A stretch of 64,000 nucleotides of DNA, taken from assembly GCF_900302455.1 (NCBI RefSeq), contig NZ_ONZG01000006.1:1-64000 (forward strand), in the 5' to 3' direction. The notes beneath the pieces were generated by a model. It saw only the letters and a program-made list of their open reading frames with translations. It was not told the origin of the DNA and ran no database searches. Of the stretch, positions 18,442 to 27,219 are shown in pieces. Position numbers and translations under genes: made by a program. The first letter of the stretch is position 1; each line of letters begins with the position of its first letter. This stretch comes from Falsiruegeria mediterranea M17. GTDB lineage: Bacteria > Pseudomonadota > Alphaproteobacteria > Rhodobacterales > Rhodobacteraceae.

Positions 18442-19149
18442 ATGATGCGATACTCTTGGTTACTTTCAACGGTTGCGGCGGCTCTGCTTGGGTCACCTGC
18501 CACAGCCGATGAATTTGGTGATCCAGAGGCCGGCGCCAAGGTCTATTCCCAGTGCAAGGGCTGTCATCAGGTCGGGGCCGGGGCGACGCATCGCATCGGC
18601 CCGCATCTGAACGGACTCTTTGGCCGACCCGCTGCGGGACTTGAGGATTTCAAGTATTCCAAGAGCTTTCAGCGGGCCGGGGCCAGCGGGTTGGAATGGC
18701 ATGCCGAAACGCTGGATGCCTTTCTGGAAAATCCGCGCTCATATGCGTCGGGAACCCGGATGAGCTATCGTGGGCTCAAGGATGAGACCGACCGAAAGAA
18801 CGTGATCGCCTACCTGCGGACGTTTTCTGATGATCCGGCCAACATCCCAGAGGCTGATCCGACAGCGACCCCAACGGATCACGACATCGACCCGGTGATT
18901 CTGGCGATCCAGGGCGACCCGGAATACGGGGAATATCTAAGCAGCGAATGCACGACCTGCCATCAGGCCAGCGGGGGTGATGATGGTATTCCGTCGATCG
19001 TCTATTGGCCCGAGGATGAGTTTGTCGTGGCCATGCATGCCTACAAGAACAAACAACGCAAACATCCTGTCATGCAAATGATCGCGGGACGGTTGAACGA
19101 AGAGGAGATCGCCGCCTTGGCGGCATACTTTAAGAACCTCGACAACTGA
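18442..19149 (+). CDS. soxE: Dihaem cytochrome c SoxE
   Basis: A 235-residue periplasmic cytochrome with a signal peptide (to about residue 22) and haem motifs CKGCH (38-42) and CTTCH (170-174). In Paracoccus SoxE pairs with the flavoprotein SoxF as a sulfide dehydrogenase-like unit. The first domain resembles the C-terminal domain of SoxD, suggesting duplication. soxF follows after 25 bp, behind a GGGAGGAG ribosome-binding site. Confidence 0.92.
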   Translation: MMRYSWLLSTVAAALLGSPATADEFGDPEAGAKVYSQCKGCHQVGAGATHRIGPHLNGLFGRPAAGLEDFKYSKSFQRAGASGLEWHAETLDAFLENPRSYASGTRMSYRGLKDETDRKNVIAYLRTFSDDPANIPEADPTATPTDHDIDPVILAIQGDPEYGEYLSSECTTCHQASGGDDGIPSIVYWPEDEFVVAMHAYKNKQRKHPVMQMIAGRLNEEEIAALAAYFKNLDN

Positions 19150-19174
19150 GGTTCCAGTGGGAGGAGAACGCGAA

Positions 19175-20431
19175 ATGACACTGAACAGACGCATGTTTAT
19201 GGGGGCAACAGCCGCTGCGATGGCTGCTCCGATGGTCTTGGCGGACGGTCACGGAAAACCCCGCGTTGTTGTGATTGGTGGCGGAGCAGGTGGCGCAACA
19301 GCCGCGCGCTATATCGCCAAGGACAGCAAGGGCGCGGTCGACGTGACCCTGATCGAGCCGACGCGAACCTACTACACCTGCTTCTTCTCGAACCTCTATC
19401 TGGGTGGTTTCAAACAGATGAGCGATCTGGGCCACAGCTATGGTGGTTTGGCGGCAAACGGCGTGAATGTTGTGCACGATTGGGCCGTGGGTGTTGATCG
19501 CGACACCAAGACGGTGACTCTCGCGGGTGGTGCGTCGATCAAATACGACAAGCTGATCCTCAGTCCCGGTATCGACTTTGTCGACATGTCGGTACCCGGC
19601 TGGGACATCACCACGCAAAACGCGATGCCGCATGCCTATAAGGCCGGATCGCAGACCGAACTGCTCAAAGCGCAGCTGATGGCGATGCCCGAGGGCGGGG
19701 TGTTTGCCATGGTTGCGCCGCCGAACCCCTATCGTTGCCCGCCGGGACCGTACGAACGCATTTCGATGGTGGCGCATTACCTGAAGAACAACAATCCAAC
19801 GGCCAAGATCATCGTGGCCGACCCAAAGCCGAAGTTCTCGAAAATGGGTCTGTTCAAGGAAGGCTGGTCCAACCACTACGAAGGCATGGTCGATTGGATC
19901 GGTGAGGATTTCGGCGGCGGTAATGTAAGTGTCGATGCCAGCGCCATGACCGTTACCATTGATGGCGAAGAGACCAAGGTTGACGTCTGCAACGTCATCC
20001 CCGCCATGAAAGCAGGCCGCATTGCGGATATCGCCGGTGTCACGGATGGCAATTGGGCGCCAGTGAATGCCGCCGACATGTCCACCAAGGCGGATCCGGA
20101 TGTCTACGTGCTGGGCGATGCCTCGCAGCAGGGCGACATGCCGAAATCGGGCTTTTCCGCCAACAGCCAGGCCAAGGTCTGTGCCAATGCCGTTCGCGGT
20201 GCACTGACAGGTTCCAAGGTCTTCCCGGCCAAATTCTCGAACACCTGCTGGTCGCTGATTGCCGCCGATGACGGGGTCAAGGTGGGTGCCACGTATGAGG
20301 CCACACCAGACAAGATCGCCAAGGTCGATGGGTTTATCTCGCAAACCGGCGAAAGCGCGGATGTGCGCAAGGCAACCTATCAGGAATCTGAAGGTTGGTA
20401 TTCGGGCATCACAGCCGACATGCTTGGTTGA
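19175..20431 (+). CDS. soxF: Sulfide dehydrogenase flavoprotein SoxF
   Basis: A 418-residue FAD protein of the flavocytochrome c sulfide dehydrogenase family. A Tat-type signal NRRMFMGA starts at residue 4, and the dinucleotide fold reads VVVIGGGAGGATAARYI (about 32-48). Cysteines in YRCPPGPYERI and NTCWSLI correspond to the redox disulfide of the family, and YVLGDASQQGDMPKSG is the second FAD-contact region. I chose the ATG at 19175, which gives a normal Tat signal. SoxE is the expected electron acceptor. Confidence 0.94.
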   Translation: MTLNRRMFMGATAAAMAAPMVLADGHGKPRVVVIGGGAGGATAARYIAKDSKGAVDVTLIEPTRTYYTCFFSNLYLGGFKQMSDLGHSYGGLAANGVNVVHDWAVGVDRDTKTVTLAGGASIKYDKLILSPGIDFVDMSVPGWDITTQNAMPHAYKAGSQTELLKAQLMAMPEGGVFAMVAPPNPYRCPPGPYERISMVAHYLKNNNPTAKIIVADPKPKFSKMGLFKEGWSNHYEGMVDWIGEDFGGGNVSVDASAMTVTIDGEETKVDVCNVIPAMKAGRIADIAGVTDGNWAPVNAADMSTKADPDVYVLGDASQQGDMPKSGFSANSQAKVCANAVRGALTGSKVFPAKFSNTCWSLIAADDGVKVGATYEATPDKIAKVDGFISQTGESADVRKATYQESEGWYSGITADMLG

Positions 20432-20521
20432 TCTTACCCAGCTGCCCCGGTCTCTGACATGGCTCAAGGACTGGGGCGGGTAGGGATGCCAAGGTTTGGA
20501 GACGGAACAGGAGGAAAGAAC

Positions 20522-20950
20522 ATGAAAGCGTTGAGTTTTGCACTGTCGATGGGGTTGGCGTCGGCGGCTTGGGCCGAAGGGCCCGTTACAGTCCCCTTTG
20601 ACGGCTCTTTTGACGACGCGACATTTGCTGTCGAAAGTGCCATCGTGGGCGAGGGGCTGGTGATCGACTATGTCAGCCACGTCGGCGAGATGATGAACCG
20701 CACCGGCGCGGATGTGGGCAGCGATGCCGAGATTTTTGCGGCGGCTGATGTCTTTCTATTCTGCTCGGCGGTCTTGTCGCGCGAGATGATGGAGGCCGAC
20801 CCGATGAACATCATGCACTGCCCCTATGGCATCTTCGTTGCCGAGCGTGAGGGCGAAGTGATGATCGGTTATCGACCCTATCCCGAAGGGCCGATGAAAA
20901 AGGTCGAGGATCTGCTGGCCAAGATCGTCGCCGAGGCGGCTGATCAGTGA
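20522..20950 (+). CDS. Secreted DUF302-domain protein
   Basis: A 142-residue protein with a clean signal peptide (residues 1-19, cleavage at AWA-EGP) and a DUF302-like domain containing [27 protein letters not shown] and [13 protein letters not shown]. The two conserved cysteines are about 20 residues apart. DUF302 proteins occur in sulfur-oxidation loci but have no settled function. AGGAGGAAAG precedes the ATG at 20522. It lies 90 bp after soxF and its stop overlaps the start of hemA by one base (TGATG), so the two are translationally coupled. Confidence 0.82.
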   Translation: MKALSFALSMGLASAAWAEGPVTVPFDGSFDDATFAVESAIVGEGLVIDYVSHVGEMMNRTGADVGSDAEIFAAADVFLFCSAVLSREMMEADPMNIMHCPYGIFVAEREGEVMIGYRPYPEGPMKKVEDLLAKIVAEAADQ

Positions 20951-22167
20951 TGGATTTCGACAGGTTCTTTCGGGCCGAGCTGGACCAGTTGCGCGAAGAA
21001 GGCAACTATCGCCAGTTTGCCGATCTGGAGCGGCAACGCGGAGCCTTTCCCCGCGCCAAAAGCCACGACCTGAACCGTGATGTGACGGTCTGGTGTTCGA
21101 ACGATTACCTTGGCATGGGCCAACACCCCAAGGTGTTGGCCGCCATGCACGAGGCAATTGATCGTAGCGGTGCGGGGGCAGGGGGGACGCGGAATATTTC
21201 CGGCACCACCCATGCCCACGTCGAGCTTGAAGCGGAACTGGCGGACCTGCACGGCAAAGAGGCGGCCTTGCTCTTTACCTCGGGTTACGTATCGAACTGG
21301 GCCGCGCTGGGCACTTTGGCGGCGCGCATTCCCGGGTGCGTGATCTTGTCGGACGAAAAGAACCACGCCTCGATGATCGAAGGCATCCGTCACAGCCGCG
21401 CGCAAAAGGTGATCTGGAAACACAATGATGTTGCCGATCTGGAGGCCAAGTTGGCAGCTTTGCCTGCCAATTGTCCCAAGCTGATCGCCTTTGAAAGCGT
21501 CTATTCCATGGATGGCGACATCGCCCCCATCGCACAGATATGCGATCTGGCGGATCGCTATGGGGCGATGACCTATCTGGATGAGGTGCACGCCGTCGGT
21601 CTTTATGGTGCCCGCGGTGGTGGGATCGCCGAACGTGAGGGGCTGTCACATCGTTTGACGGTGATCGAGGGCACGCTGGGCAAGGCCTTTGGTGTTGTGG
21701 GTGGCTATATCGCGGCCTCGGCCGAGCTTTGCGATTTCGTGCGCTCCTTTGCGTCGGGCTTTATTTTCACCACTGCGTTGCCGCCTGCGATTGCTGCGGG
21801 TGCTGCGGCCTCGGTTCGGCATCTCAAGCAAAGCAATGTCGAGCGGCAGGCGCATCAGGCCCGCGTGGCGCAGGTGCGACAGCAGCTCGATGCTATTGGC
21901 TTGCCGCATCTGGAGAACCCCAGTCACATCATTCCGGTGATGGTGGGTGATCCGGTAAAGTGCAAATACATCTCGGATATTCTGCTGCGGGATTACGGGA
22001 TCTACATCCAGCCGATCAACTATCCAACGGTTCCAAAGGGAACTGAACGTCTCAGGATCACGCCATCACCGGTGCATTCTGACGCGGATATCGATGTGTT
22101 GATCGACGCGTTGGAAGCTCTTTGGGCGCAGTGCGAACTGGCCCGTCAGCCGCTGGCTGCACAGTAG
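20950..22167 (+). CDS. hemA: 5-aminolevulinate synthase
   Basis: A 405-residue PLP enzyme that condenses glycine and succinyl-CoA to 5-aminolevulinate, the first step of haem synthesis in alphaproteobacteria. The glycine-rich motif [18 protein letters not shown] (73-90), the [10 protein letters not shown] loop and catalytic Lys245 in [12 protein letters not shown] are all present. Placement at the end of the sox run, coupled to the DUF302 gene, is unusual and suggests dedicated haem supply for SoxX, A, D and E. A second, housekeeping hemA elsewhere is likely but not visible here. An in-frame GTG lies immediately upstream. Confidence 0.94.
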   Translation: MDFDRFFRAELDQLREEGNYRQFADLERQRGAFPRAKSHDLNRDVTVWCSNDYLGMGQHPKVLAAMHEAIDRSGAGAGGTRNISGTTHAHVELEAELADLHGKEAALLFTSGYVSNWAALGTLAARIPGCVILSDEKNHASMIEGIRHSRAQKVIWKHNDVADLEAKLAALPANCPKLIAFESVYSMDGDIAPIAQICDLADRYGAMTYLDEVHAVGLYGARGGGIAEREGLSHRLTVIEGTLGKAFGVVGGYIAASAELCDFVRSFASGFIFTTALPPAIAAGAAASVRHLKQSNVERQAHQARVAQVRQQLDAIGLPHLENPSHIIPVMVGDPVKCKYISDILLRDYGIYIQPINYPTVPKGTERLRITPSPVHSDADIDVLIDALEALWAQCELARQPLAAQ

Positions 22168-23229
22168 TCAGGCGTTGCGACGCCTGGCCGCGAGGTTCAG
22201 CGCCGTGTGGGTGGTTACAGCGCCAACCCACATGGAAAACACCGCGACCCATGCGGTGAGCGCGAAAATCGCGCCACCGGTCATGCCTGCTCCCACGGCG
22301 CAACCGCCCGCCAGCATGCTGCCGAACCCCATCAGAACTCCACCGATCAGATACCGCTCCATCGGCAAGTCCGCCTCGAACCGTTGAATGCGGGCCTCGC
22401 CCTTGAACAGGGCTATCGCCATGGCGCCCAAAAAGACACCCGGCACCAGACCCAGACCAAAGGTCAAGGGGATTGAGCTTTCGTTGATCAGTGCCATGAG
22501 CGTATCGGTCGAGGGGCCGGTAAAGGTGACGGATTGCACCGCGACGACCTCGAACGAGGTGTTCGCGATCGCATAGGTCATGACCCAACCGCCGCACACC
22601 GCAAGGCCGACAACGGTCGAGGACGTCAACTCCAAGGCTGACAACCCACGTTTACGCCCGAACCAAAGGGCTGCAAGGAAGGCAAGCGTGGCAAGGGCGA
22701 CCACGGCAAAGAACATTGGTCCTTGCGGGTCAAACAACGCCCGGTCAGGACCGCCCGGAATGGTCCAGAGCGTGCTCAGATCCTCTCGCAGAGGGGACAA
22801 GACACCACGCAGCGAAGCCTGTGCTGTCAGCGTCAGAACCAGGCCTGTCACAATGGCGCGCAGGTTGCCCGAGGCTGACAGAACCAGCAGGCGACTTGCG
22901 CAACCTCGCGCCAGGATCATGCCCGTTCCGAACATCAGCCCGCCCAGGATCGCACCTGACAGGCTGCCTGTGGCAGCGATTTGCCGGGCGTTGGAAACAT
23001 CCAGGACACCAGCCAAGATCGCCAGTTGAACCGAGGCCAGAGCGGCAAGGAAAGCTGTTAGCCAGATCGCCAGTTTGGGGCCCAAGATACCGTCGGCAAC
23101 TTCGGCACAGGCGGCGCGCAGACAAAAGCGCGACTGGTATGCGGCGGCGCCAAAAATCAGACCAACAATTGCGCCTGCACCCAGCAAAAGCCAGCCTTCT
23201 CCGTATTGGTCGATCAGGGTTTCCAGCAT
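22168..23229 (-). CDS. Second YeeE/YedE-family transporter
   Basis: A 353-residue polytopic membrane protein of the YeeE/YedE family. Conserved cysteines lie in SRFCLRAACAEV, ILARGCASRLLV and LAGGCAVGAGMTGG. It differs strongly from the transporter at 8103-9170, so the pair is not a recent duplication. The ATG at 23227-23229 is preferred over the GTG-type extension to 23280. Its stop abuts the hemA stop (convergent). It probably moves thiosulfate, sulfite or persulfide sulfur; the direction is unknown. Confidence 0.85.
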   Translation of the reverse strand: MLETLIDQYGEGWLLLGAGAIVGLIFGAAAYQSRFCLRAACAEVADGILGPKLAIWLTAFLAALASVQLAILAGVLDVSNARQIAATGSLSGAILGGLMFGTGMILARGCASRLLVLSASGNLRAIVTGLVLTLTAQASLRGVLSPLREDLSTLWTIPGGPDRALFDPQGPMFFAVVALATLAFLAALWFGRKRGLSALELTSSTVVGLAVCGGWVMTYAIANTSFEVVAVQSVTFTGPSTDTLMALINESSIPLTFGLGLVPGVFLGAMAIALFKGEARIQRFEADLPMERYLIGGVLMGFGSMLAGGCAVGAGMTGGAIFALTAWVAVFSMWVGAVTTHTALNLAARRRNA

Positions 23230-23305
23230 GATTTGGCGACCTTGTTCCGTTCCGACACGGATGCCACATCGCGGCCCCAACGGCCTTGATGTGGCTCAAT
23301 TGGCG

Positions 23306-24253
23306 CTATTCGAACTCCATCTGCTCATAGACACGACCAGCATTTTTGGTTGCCAGTTCGTCGTAGGTGTCGAGGTGCTTGTAGGGGGTCTGATCGACGT
23401 AATAGGCATCGGCCAGTTCGCCACCGTTGTCGATATGCTCGCGGATCTGGGCGCGCAAATAGACCAGGTAGTCCTTGGTGTAGCGTCGCACCTGATCCAT
23501 GTTTGTCGGATGGCCGTGACCGGGGATGACATAGGTGGCGTTCAGGGGCTCAAACTCGGCGTCCCAGGTTTCCAGCCAGTCAGCCGTCATCGTGTCGCCA
23601 AAGATCGGCAGCATCCGCTCGTGAAACGCCATGTCACCGGCAATCACCAGGCTTTGTTCGGGCAGCCAGACAGAGACATCTCCTGGGCTGTGTGCCGGGC
23701 CAAGGTAGCGTACCTCAAGCCGGTAGTCCCCCATCTCGATGATGTACTCCTCGTCAAAGGTCTCGGTCGGCTCGGCCAGAAACGTCCCTTCGGCCTTGTC
23801 CTGATTGTAACGCTGCATGCCTTGCAGGATCTGCGCACCATACTCCTCGAACTCATGGGCGGCATCCGTGTGGGCCACGATCGGGACGCCTTGTTCCGAC
23901 CAATAGGAATTTCCGAGCATCGCATGCCCTTGGCCGTTTTCATTGACCACGACTTTTACCGGCTGATCGGTGATCACCTTGATCTCGTCATGCAGGGCCT
24001 TTGCCAGGCCATGCGCAGCACCGCCATTGATCACCACGACGCCATCACCTGTGACCACAAAGCTCAGGTTGTTGTTGTGGCCCGCGTTTTCATAGGTCGG
24101 CGGCGCAGTGGCCCCGATGGCGGACCAGACGTTGGGGATCACCTCGACCGGTTTGGAATACAGCATCGAGCCGGGGTACTGATCGGCGATATCCTCGTCC
24201 GCCCACGATGGCGCGGCGATGCTGGCGGCCAGCAAAAGGGCAAGTGTTCTCAT
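23306..24253 (-). CDS. soxH: SoxH-like metallo-beta-lactamase-fold protein with degenerate metal motif
   Basis: A 315-residue secreted protein (signal peptide to about residue 18) of the metallo-beta-lactamase fold. Its size and place beside soxG match Paracoccus SoxH. The usual H-x-H-x-D-H metal motif is replaced by NENGQGHAMLGN: aligned residues are Asn106, Gln108, His110 and Ala111. Other ligands persist, in GPAHSPGDV, IAGDMAFH and IPGHGHP. The protein may bind a different or single metal, or act non-hydrolytically. It follows soxG after 3 bp. Confidence 0.82.
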   Translation of the reverse strand: MRTLALLLAASIAAPSWADEDIADQYPGSMLYSKPVEVIPNVWSAIGATAPPTYENAGHNNNLSFVVTGDGVVVINGGAAHGLAKALHDEIKVITDQPVKVVVNENGQGHAMLGNSYWSEQGVPIVAHTDAAHEFEEYGAQILQGMQRYNQDKAEGTFLAEPTETFDEEYIIEMGDYRLEVRYLGPAHSPGDVSVWLPEQSLVIAGDMAFHERMLPIFGDTMTADWLETWDAEFEPLNATYVIPGHGHPTNMDQVRRYTKDYLVYLRAQIREHIDNGGELADAYYVDQTPYKHLDTYDELATKNAGRVYEQMEFE

Positions 24254-24256
24254 GTC

Positions 24257-25168
24257 TTAAATGTCCTGTGTGAAACGGTAACCGTCTGAAGCCTGTTCTG
24301 CGCGCCCGATGCCGCCGTTTGGCAGGTGAAAGCCGATCAGGGTCATGTCATCTGCGGTCAACCGGTCGAACAGCCGCGCACGGGTCTGCGCGGCAAGCGC
24401 CGCATCCTGATCCGAGCCGCTTGGCCAGTCAGGTTTGCGAAACGCCACGTGATGGTTGCCGATGGCATCCCCGGCAATCAGCGCGGCGTTGGAGCCATTG
24501 CGGATCTCAAAGCTCATGTGCCCCGGCGTATGCCCGTATGAGGCAACGGCCGCGATCCCCGGCAGGATTTCCTGCCCATCATCAAAGCGTTCGATCTGGT
24601 CCTCGATGGCCTCGAGCCGCCGTTTGGCGCCAACGGCAAAGGCCGCGCGCGCTTCCCCGATGGTGTTGACGGTGTCGGGGTCCCACCAGTAATCCCACTC
24701 GTCCCGACCGATCATATAGTTTGCATTGGCGAAGACCGGATCGTCAAAGTCATCCAGCAGCCCCCAGATGTGATCGGGGTGGGCATGGGTAAAGACAACA
24801 TGCGTGATGTCATCAGGTGCGACGCCAATGGCGTCCAGGCTGTCGACGACACTGCCGGCTGTCGGCATGAAGTCAGGGCCCGAGCCCACATCGAAAAGAA
24901 CCGTGTTCCCACCGCCCTGATAGAGGGTCACGTTGCATTCGGGCTCTAGCCGGTCACGAGCGACGCCCGCCTCTTGCAACACTGTTGCCAGCTCGGCCTC
25001 GGGCATGTGTTGAAAGATGAAATCACCTGGCAGCATCAACGACCCGTCGCTGACCGTCGTGACCTTGGCATCGCCAAGTGCAAGTTCGGCCCAAACTCGG
25101 GCAGGGGCCAGGCTTAGGGCCGCCAAACCTGCGCCCGTGCTGAGCAACCGTCTTCTGGTAAAACGCAT
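24257..25168 (-). CDS. soxG: SoxG-like metallo-beta-lactamase-fold hydrolase
   Basis: A 303-residue exported protein with a Tat-type signal FTRRRLLSTGAG and an intact zinc motif THAHPDHIWG. Further ligands appear in GHTPGHMS and IAGDAIG, and a late His occurs in GFHLPNGG. Length equals that recalled for Paracoccus SoxG. Function in sulfur oxidation is not established; a persulfide or thioester hydrolase is plausible. I placed the start at the ATG at 25166-25168; a GTG at 25190-25192 is in frame but would start inside a candidate operator. Confidence 0.84.
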   Translation of the reverse strand: MRFTRRRLLSTGAGLAALSLAPARVWAELALGDAKVTTVSDGSLMLPGDFIFQHMPEAELATVLQEAGVARDRLEPECNVTLYQGGGNTVLFDVGSGPDFMPTAGSVVDSLDAIGVAPDDITHVVFTHAHPDHIWGLLDDFDDPVFANANYMIGRDEWDYWWDPDTVNTIGEARAAFAVGAKRRLEAIEDQIERFDDGQEILPGIAAVASYGHTPGHMSFEIRNGSNAALIAGDAIGNHHVAFRKPDWPSGSDQDAALAAQTRARLFDRLTADDMTLIGFHLPNGGIGRAEQASDGYRFTQDI

Positions 25169-25184
25169 ATTCTGATTCTCACTA

Positions 25185-25200
25185 ATTCTCACATTAGAAT
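25185..25200. promoter_or_regulatory. Candidate SoxR operator upstream of soxG
   Basis: ATTCT-CACATT-AGAAT is a perfect palindrome with 5-bp arms and 6-nt spacer, an exact ATTC-N8-GAAT like the one before soxX. On the reverse strand it overlaps a GTGAGAATTA/GTGAGAATCA tandem (25173-25192) leading into soxG. It would place soxGH under SoxR control. Confidence 0.65.
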
Positions 25201-25362
25201 ATGATTAATCGTTTGCGAGCAGCAAGAAAATTTTCAACAGGCATCATTGAGACAGCCCAGTATCAACGGGCGGCTCTTGCATGTTCCAACGGTTGACGCG
25301 AAGGGTTGGAAAGCGATGTCCGACACGCAAAACCACGGCCTCGCGCTGCAGGGAGACAAGAG

Positions 25363-26025
25363 ATGAAATGCTACAAACTGTTTCCCGACTTCAGGAAAGA
25401 CGTTCCAAGCCTAAACTATCAACTCTCCCCGGACAAAAACACTCCGGCGATCCCCGAGCCAGGTCAAATCATCAGCCTCTATGGCGGTGTTACCTATATG
25501 CCCGACTGGCGGTTGACCGAAGAAACCGAACGTGAATTGCAGCGGATGTATGTGCTCATAAATCCAAAGCTGTTGGAGCTGCCTGATTTCTGGGGAAGTT
25601 TTTCGCCCGTGATCTTCAAAGACAGCACCAGTGGCCCTGTGATGATTTCGCCCGTAGTGCAGGCGATGCTGAACGAGCTGATCCCTGGCAAATTCGAAAC
25701 TCTTCCCGCCGGTCCCATCATCGACCGTACGCATGGGCGCGAAATCACCGACCATGGCCATGTCTATGCGAACTTTCTAGAGGAGCGCGACACCTATGAT
25801 CGCGAAAAGACGCAGATCAAGCCATATACGCTGGGCGATGGCCGCACATTTCTCGAGGTACGTAGCAGCCTTCCCACCATCGATGCCCGTGTTGCCAAAG
25901 GTGGCGTGATCTGGCGCGAGGCGGTGAATGGTTAATTGGTCGTGTCGGACCGATTTAAAGACGCGTTTGAAAAGGTTGGGGGCAAAGGCGTGCGATTTCA
26001 CCCTCTGCCTATGTCGCATTTGTAA
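25363..26025 (+). pseudogene. Imm11-like gene interrupted by an in-frame TAA
   Basis: The frame from the ATG at 25363 (AGGGAGACAAG upstream) encodes 190 residues beginning MKCYKLFPDF. It stops at TAA 25933-25935, right after IWREAVNG. The same frame continues with LVVSDRFKDAFEKVGGKGVR and ends at 26023-26025 after FHPLPMSHL. That tail looks like the usual C-terminus of DUF1629/Imm11-like proteins, which fits the start. One substitution would restore a 220-residue protein. Family assignment is tentative. If the short form is made it lacks its last 29 residues. Confidence 0.65.
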
Positions 26026-26219
26026 TTGGTGAATTGAGATTAAGCCTATGTCCGATAGGCAGAACCACCACGTTACGTCACAACACTAACCGCCCGTCAA
26101 CAAGAGCCGAAACGAGCACGTTCGTCGCTTACAAGCTGCCCAGTTCCAAGCAAACACCACAAGGCAACGCACCCAAGGTTTTGAACAGCGGTTGTTGTTT
26201 CTTCAAGTGATGGATTTGG

Positions 26220-26295
26220 TGGCAGGGGCACCAGGGCTCGAACCCGGGACCTACGGTTTTGGAGACCGTCGCTCTACCAACTGAGCTATACCCCT
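26220..26295 (-). tRNA. tRNA-Trp (CCA anticodon)
   Basis: The reverse strand folds as a complete cloverleaf. The acceptor stem AGGGGTA pairs with TGCCCCT, and the D arm is GCTCAGTTGGTAGAGC. The anticodon stem encloses CTCCAAA with anticodon CCA, and the T arm reads CCGGGTTCGAGCCCTGG. A discriminator G and an encoded CCA end (26220-26222) follow. It stands alone, without the secE-nusG neighbours often seen. Confidence 0.96.
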
Positions 26296-26440
26296 ATCGT
26301 GGCGATGGAGATATGCCAGCCGCGCGCGGGACTCAAGAGGCTTTTTTCATTTCGTGGTCGAAACTGCATATGGTTCAGAAACGAGTTGCACGGATGGGTG
26401 GTTCCAGTATCACCAAAGGAACCTGACAGGAGGAACCAAG

Positions 26441-27148
26441 GTGAGCCTGCGCAAGAAAATCGCAGACAGCGAGGCCGTACTCAATTGGGTGGCGCGGCGC
26501 ATCGCGGGATACGCTCGTATGGCGTATCGAAGCACCAAATGGCAACGGATCGGGTTCGAAGAGCTCGACAGGCTGGCCGAAGCTGGGGAACCGGTTGTCG
26601 TGGTTCTGTGGCATCAACGTCTGGTCATGTCGCCATTCCTTTATCCGCTGGACAAGGGTCGTATTTGCACGATCACGTCGGCCGCCCGCGCAGGCAGCAT
26701 GGTGGGGCGTGTGCAGCATCTGCTCGGCATGGATACGATCGCGATGTCCAGTCACAAGCGCCACGTTGCCCTGTCACGCGAGGTGCTGGGGATGACCAAG
26801 CAGGGGGTATCCATCGGCATCGCTGCGGATGGCCCGCGTGGGCCGGAACGTGTGTTGTCAACCGTGCCATTGATCTGGGCGCGGACGACCGGAAAGCGGG
26901 TGTTCTGCATGACCTATTCGGTCAAACACGGGCGGGAGGCCAACAGCTGGGATCGGATGCTGTTACCGCGTGTCTGGGGGAACGAAGGTGTATTCTTGTG
27001 CAAGGAGTGGCAGCATGAAGTACCGCGCAAAGCGACCGACGAACAAACCGAAGAACTGCGACTGTCGCTGGAGACACAGATGAACGACCTGACGGCCGAG
27101 GCGGATCGGATGGTCGGGCGCACCCCTTGGGAACCGCCGGTGGCATGA
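26441..27148 (+). CDS. DUF374 lysophospholipid acyltransferase-family protein
   Basis: A 235-residue protein of the DUF374 branch of glycerolipid acyltransferases. The segment VVVLWHQRLVMSPFLY carries the acceptor-side histidine, and GIAADGPRGPERVLS is the second conserved block. It probably acylates a lipid precursor at the inner membrane; in other bacteria relatives add acyl chains to outer-membrane lipids. I chose the GTG at 26441 because CAGGAGG lies 8 nt upstream; the ATG at 26354 would start inside non-conserved sequence just past the tRNA. It is monocistronic as far as can be seen. Confidence 0.8.
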   Translation: MSLRKKIADSEAVLNWVARRIAGYARMAYRSTKWQRIGFEELDRLAEAGEPVVVVLWHQRLVMSPFLYPLDKGRICTITSAARAGSMVGRVQHLLGMDTIAMSSHKRHVALSREVLGMTKQGVSIGIAADGPRGPERVLSTVPLIWARTTGKRVFCMTYSVKHGREANSWDRMLLPRVWGNEGVFLCKEWQHEVPRKATDEQTEELRLSLETQMNDLTAEADRMVGRTPWEPPVA

Positions 27149-27219
27149 ACGCCCGTGATTGATTTTGCCTGATGCGTCAGTTGCGTTACCTTCGCTTCAG
27201 GGAGCACGCGGAGGGGACA

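Noticed and set aside
19130-20680. A 516-codon reverse frame across soxF
   Set aside because: It is antisense to a gene with clear FAD and Tat motifs, and its His/Arg-rich product is typical of shadow frames.
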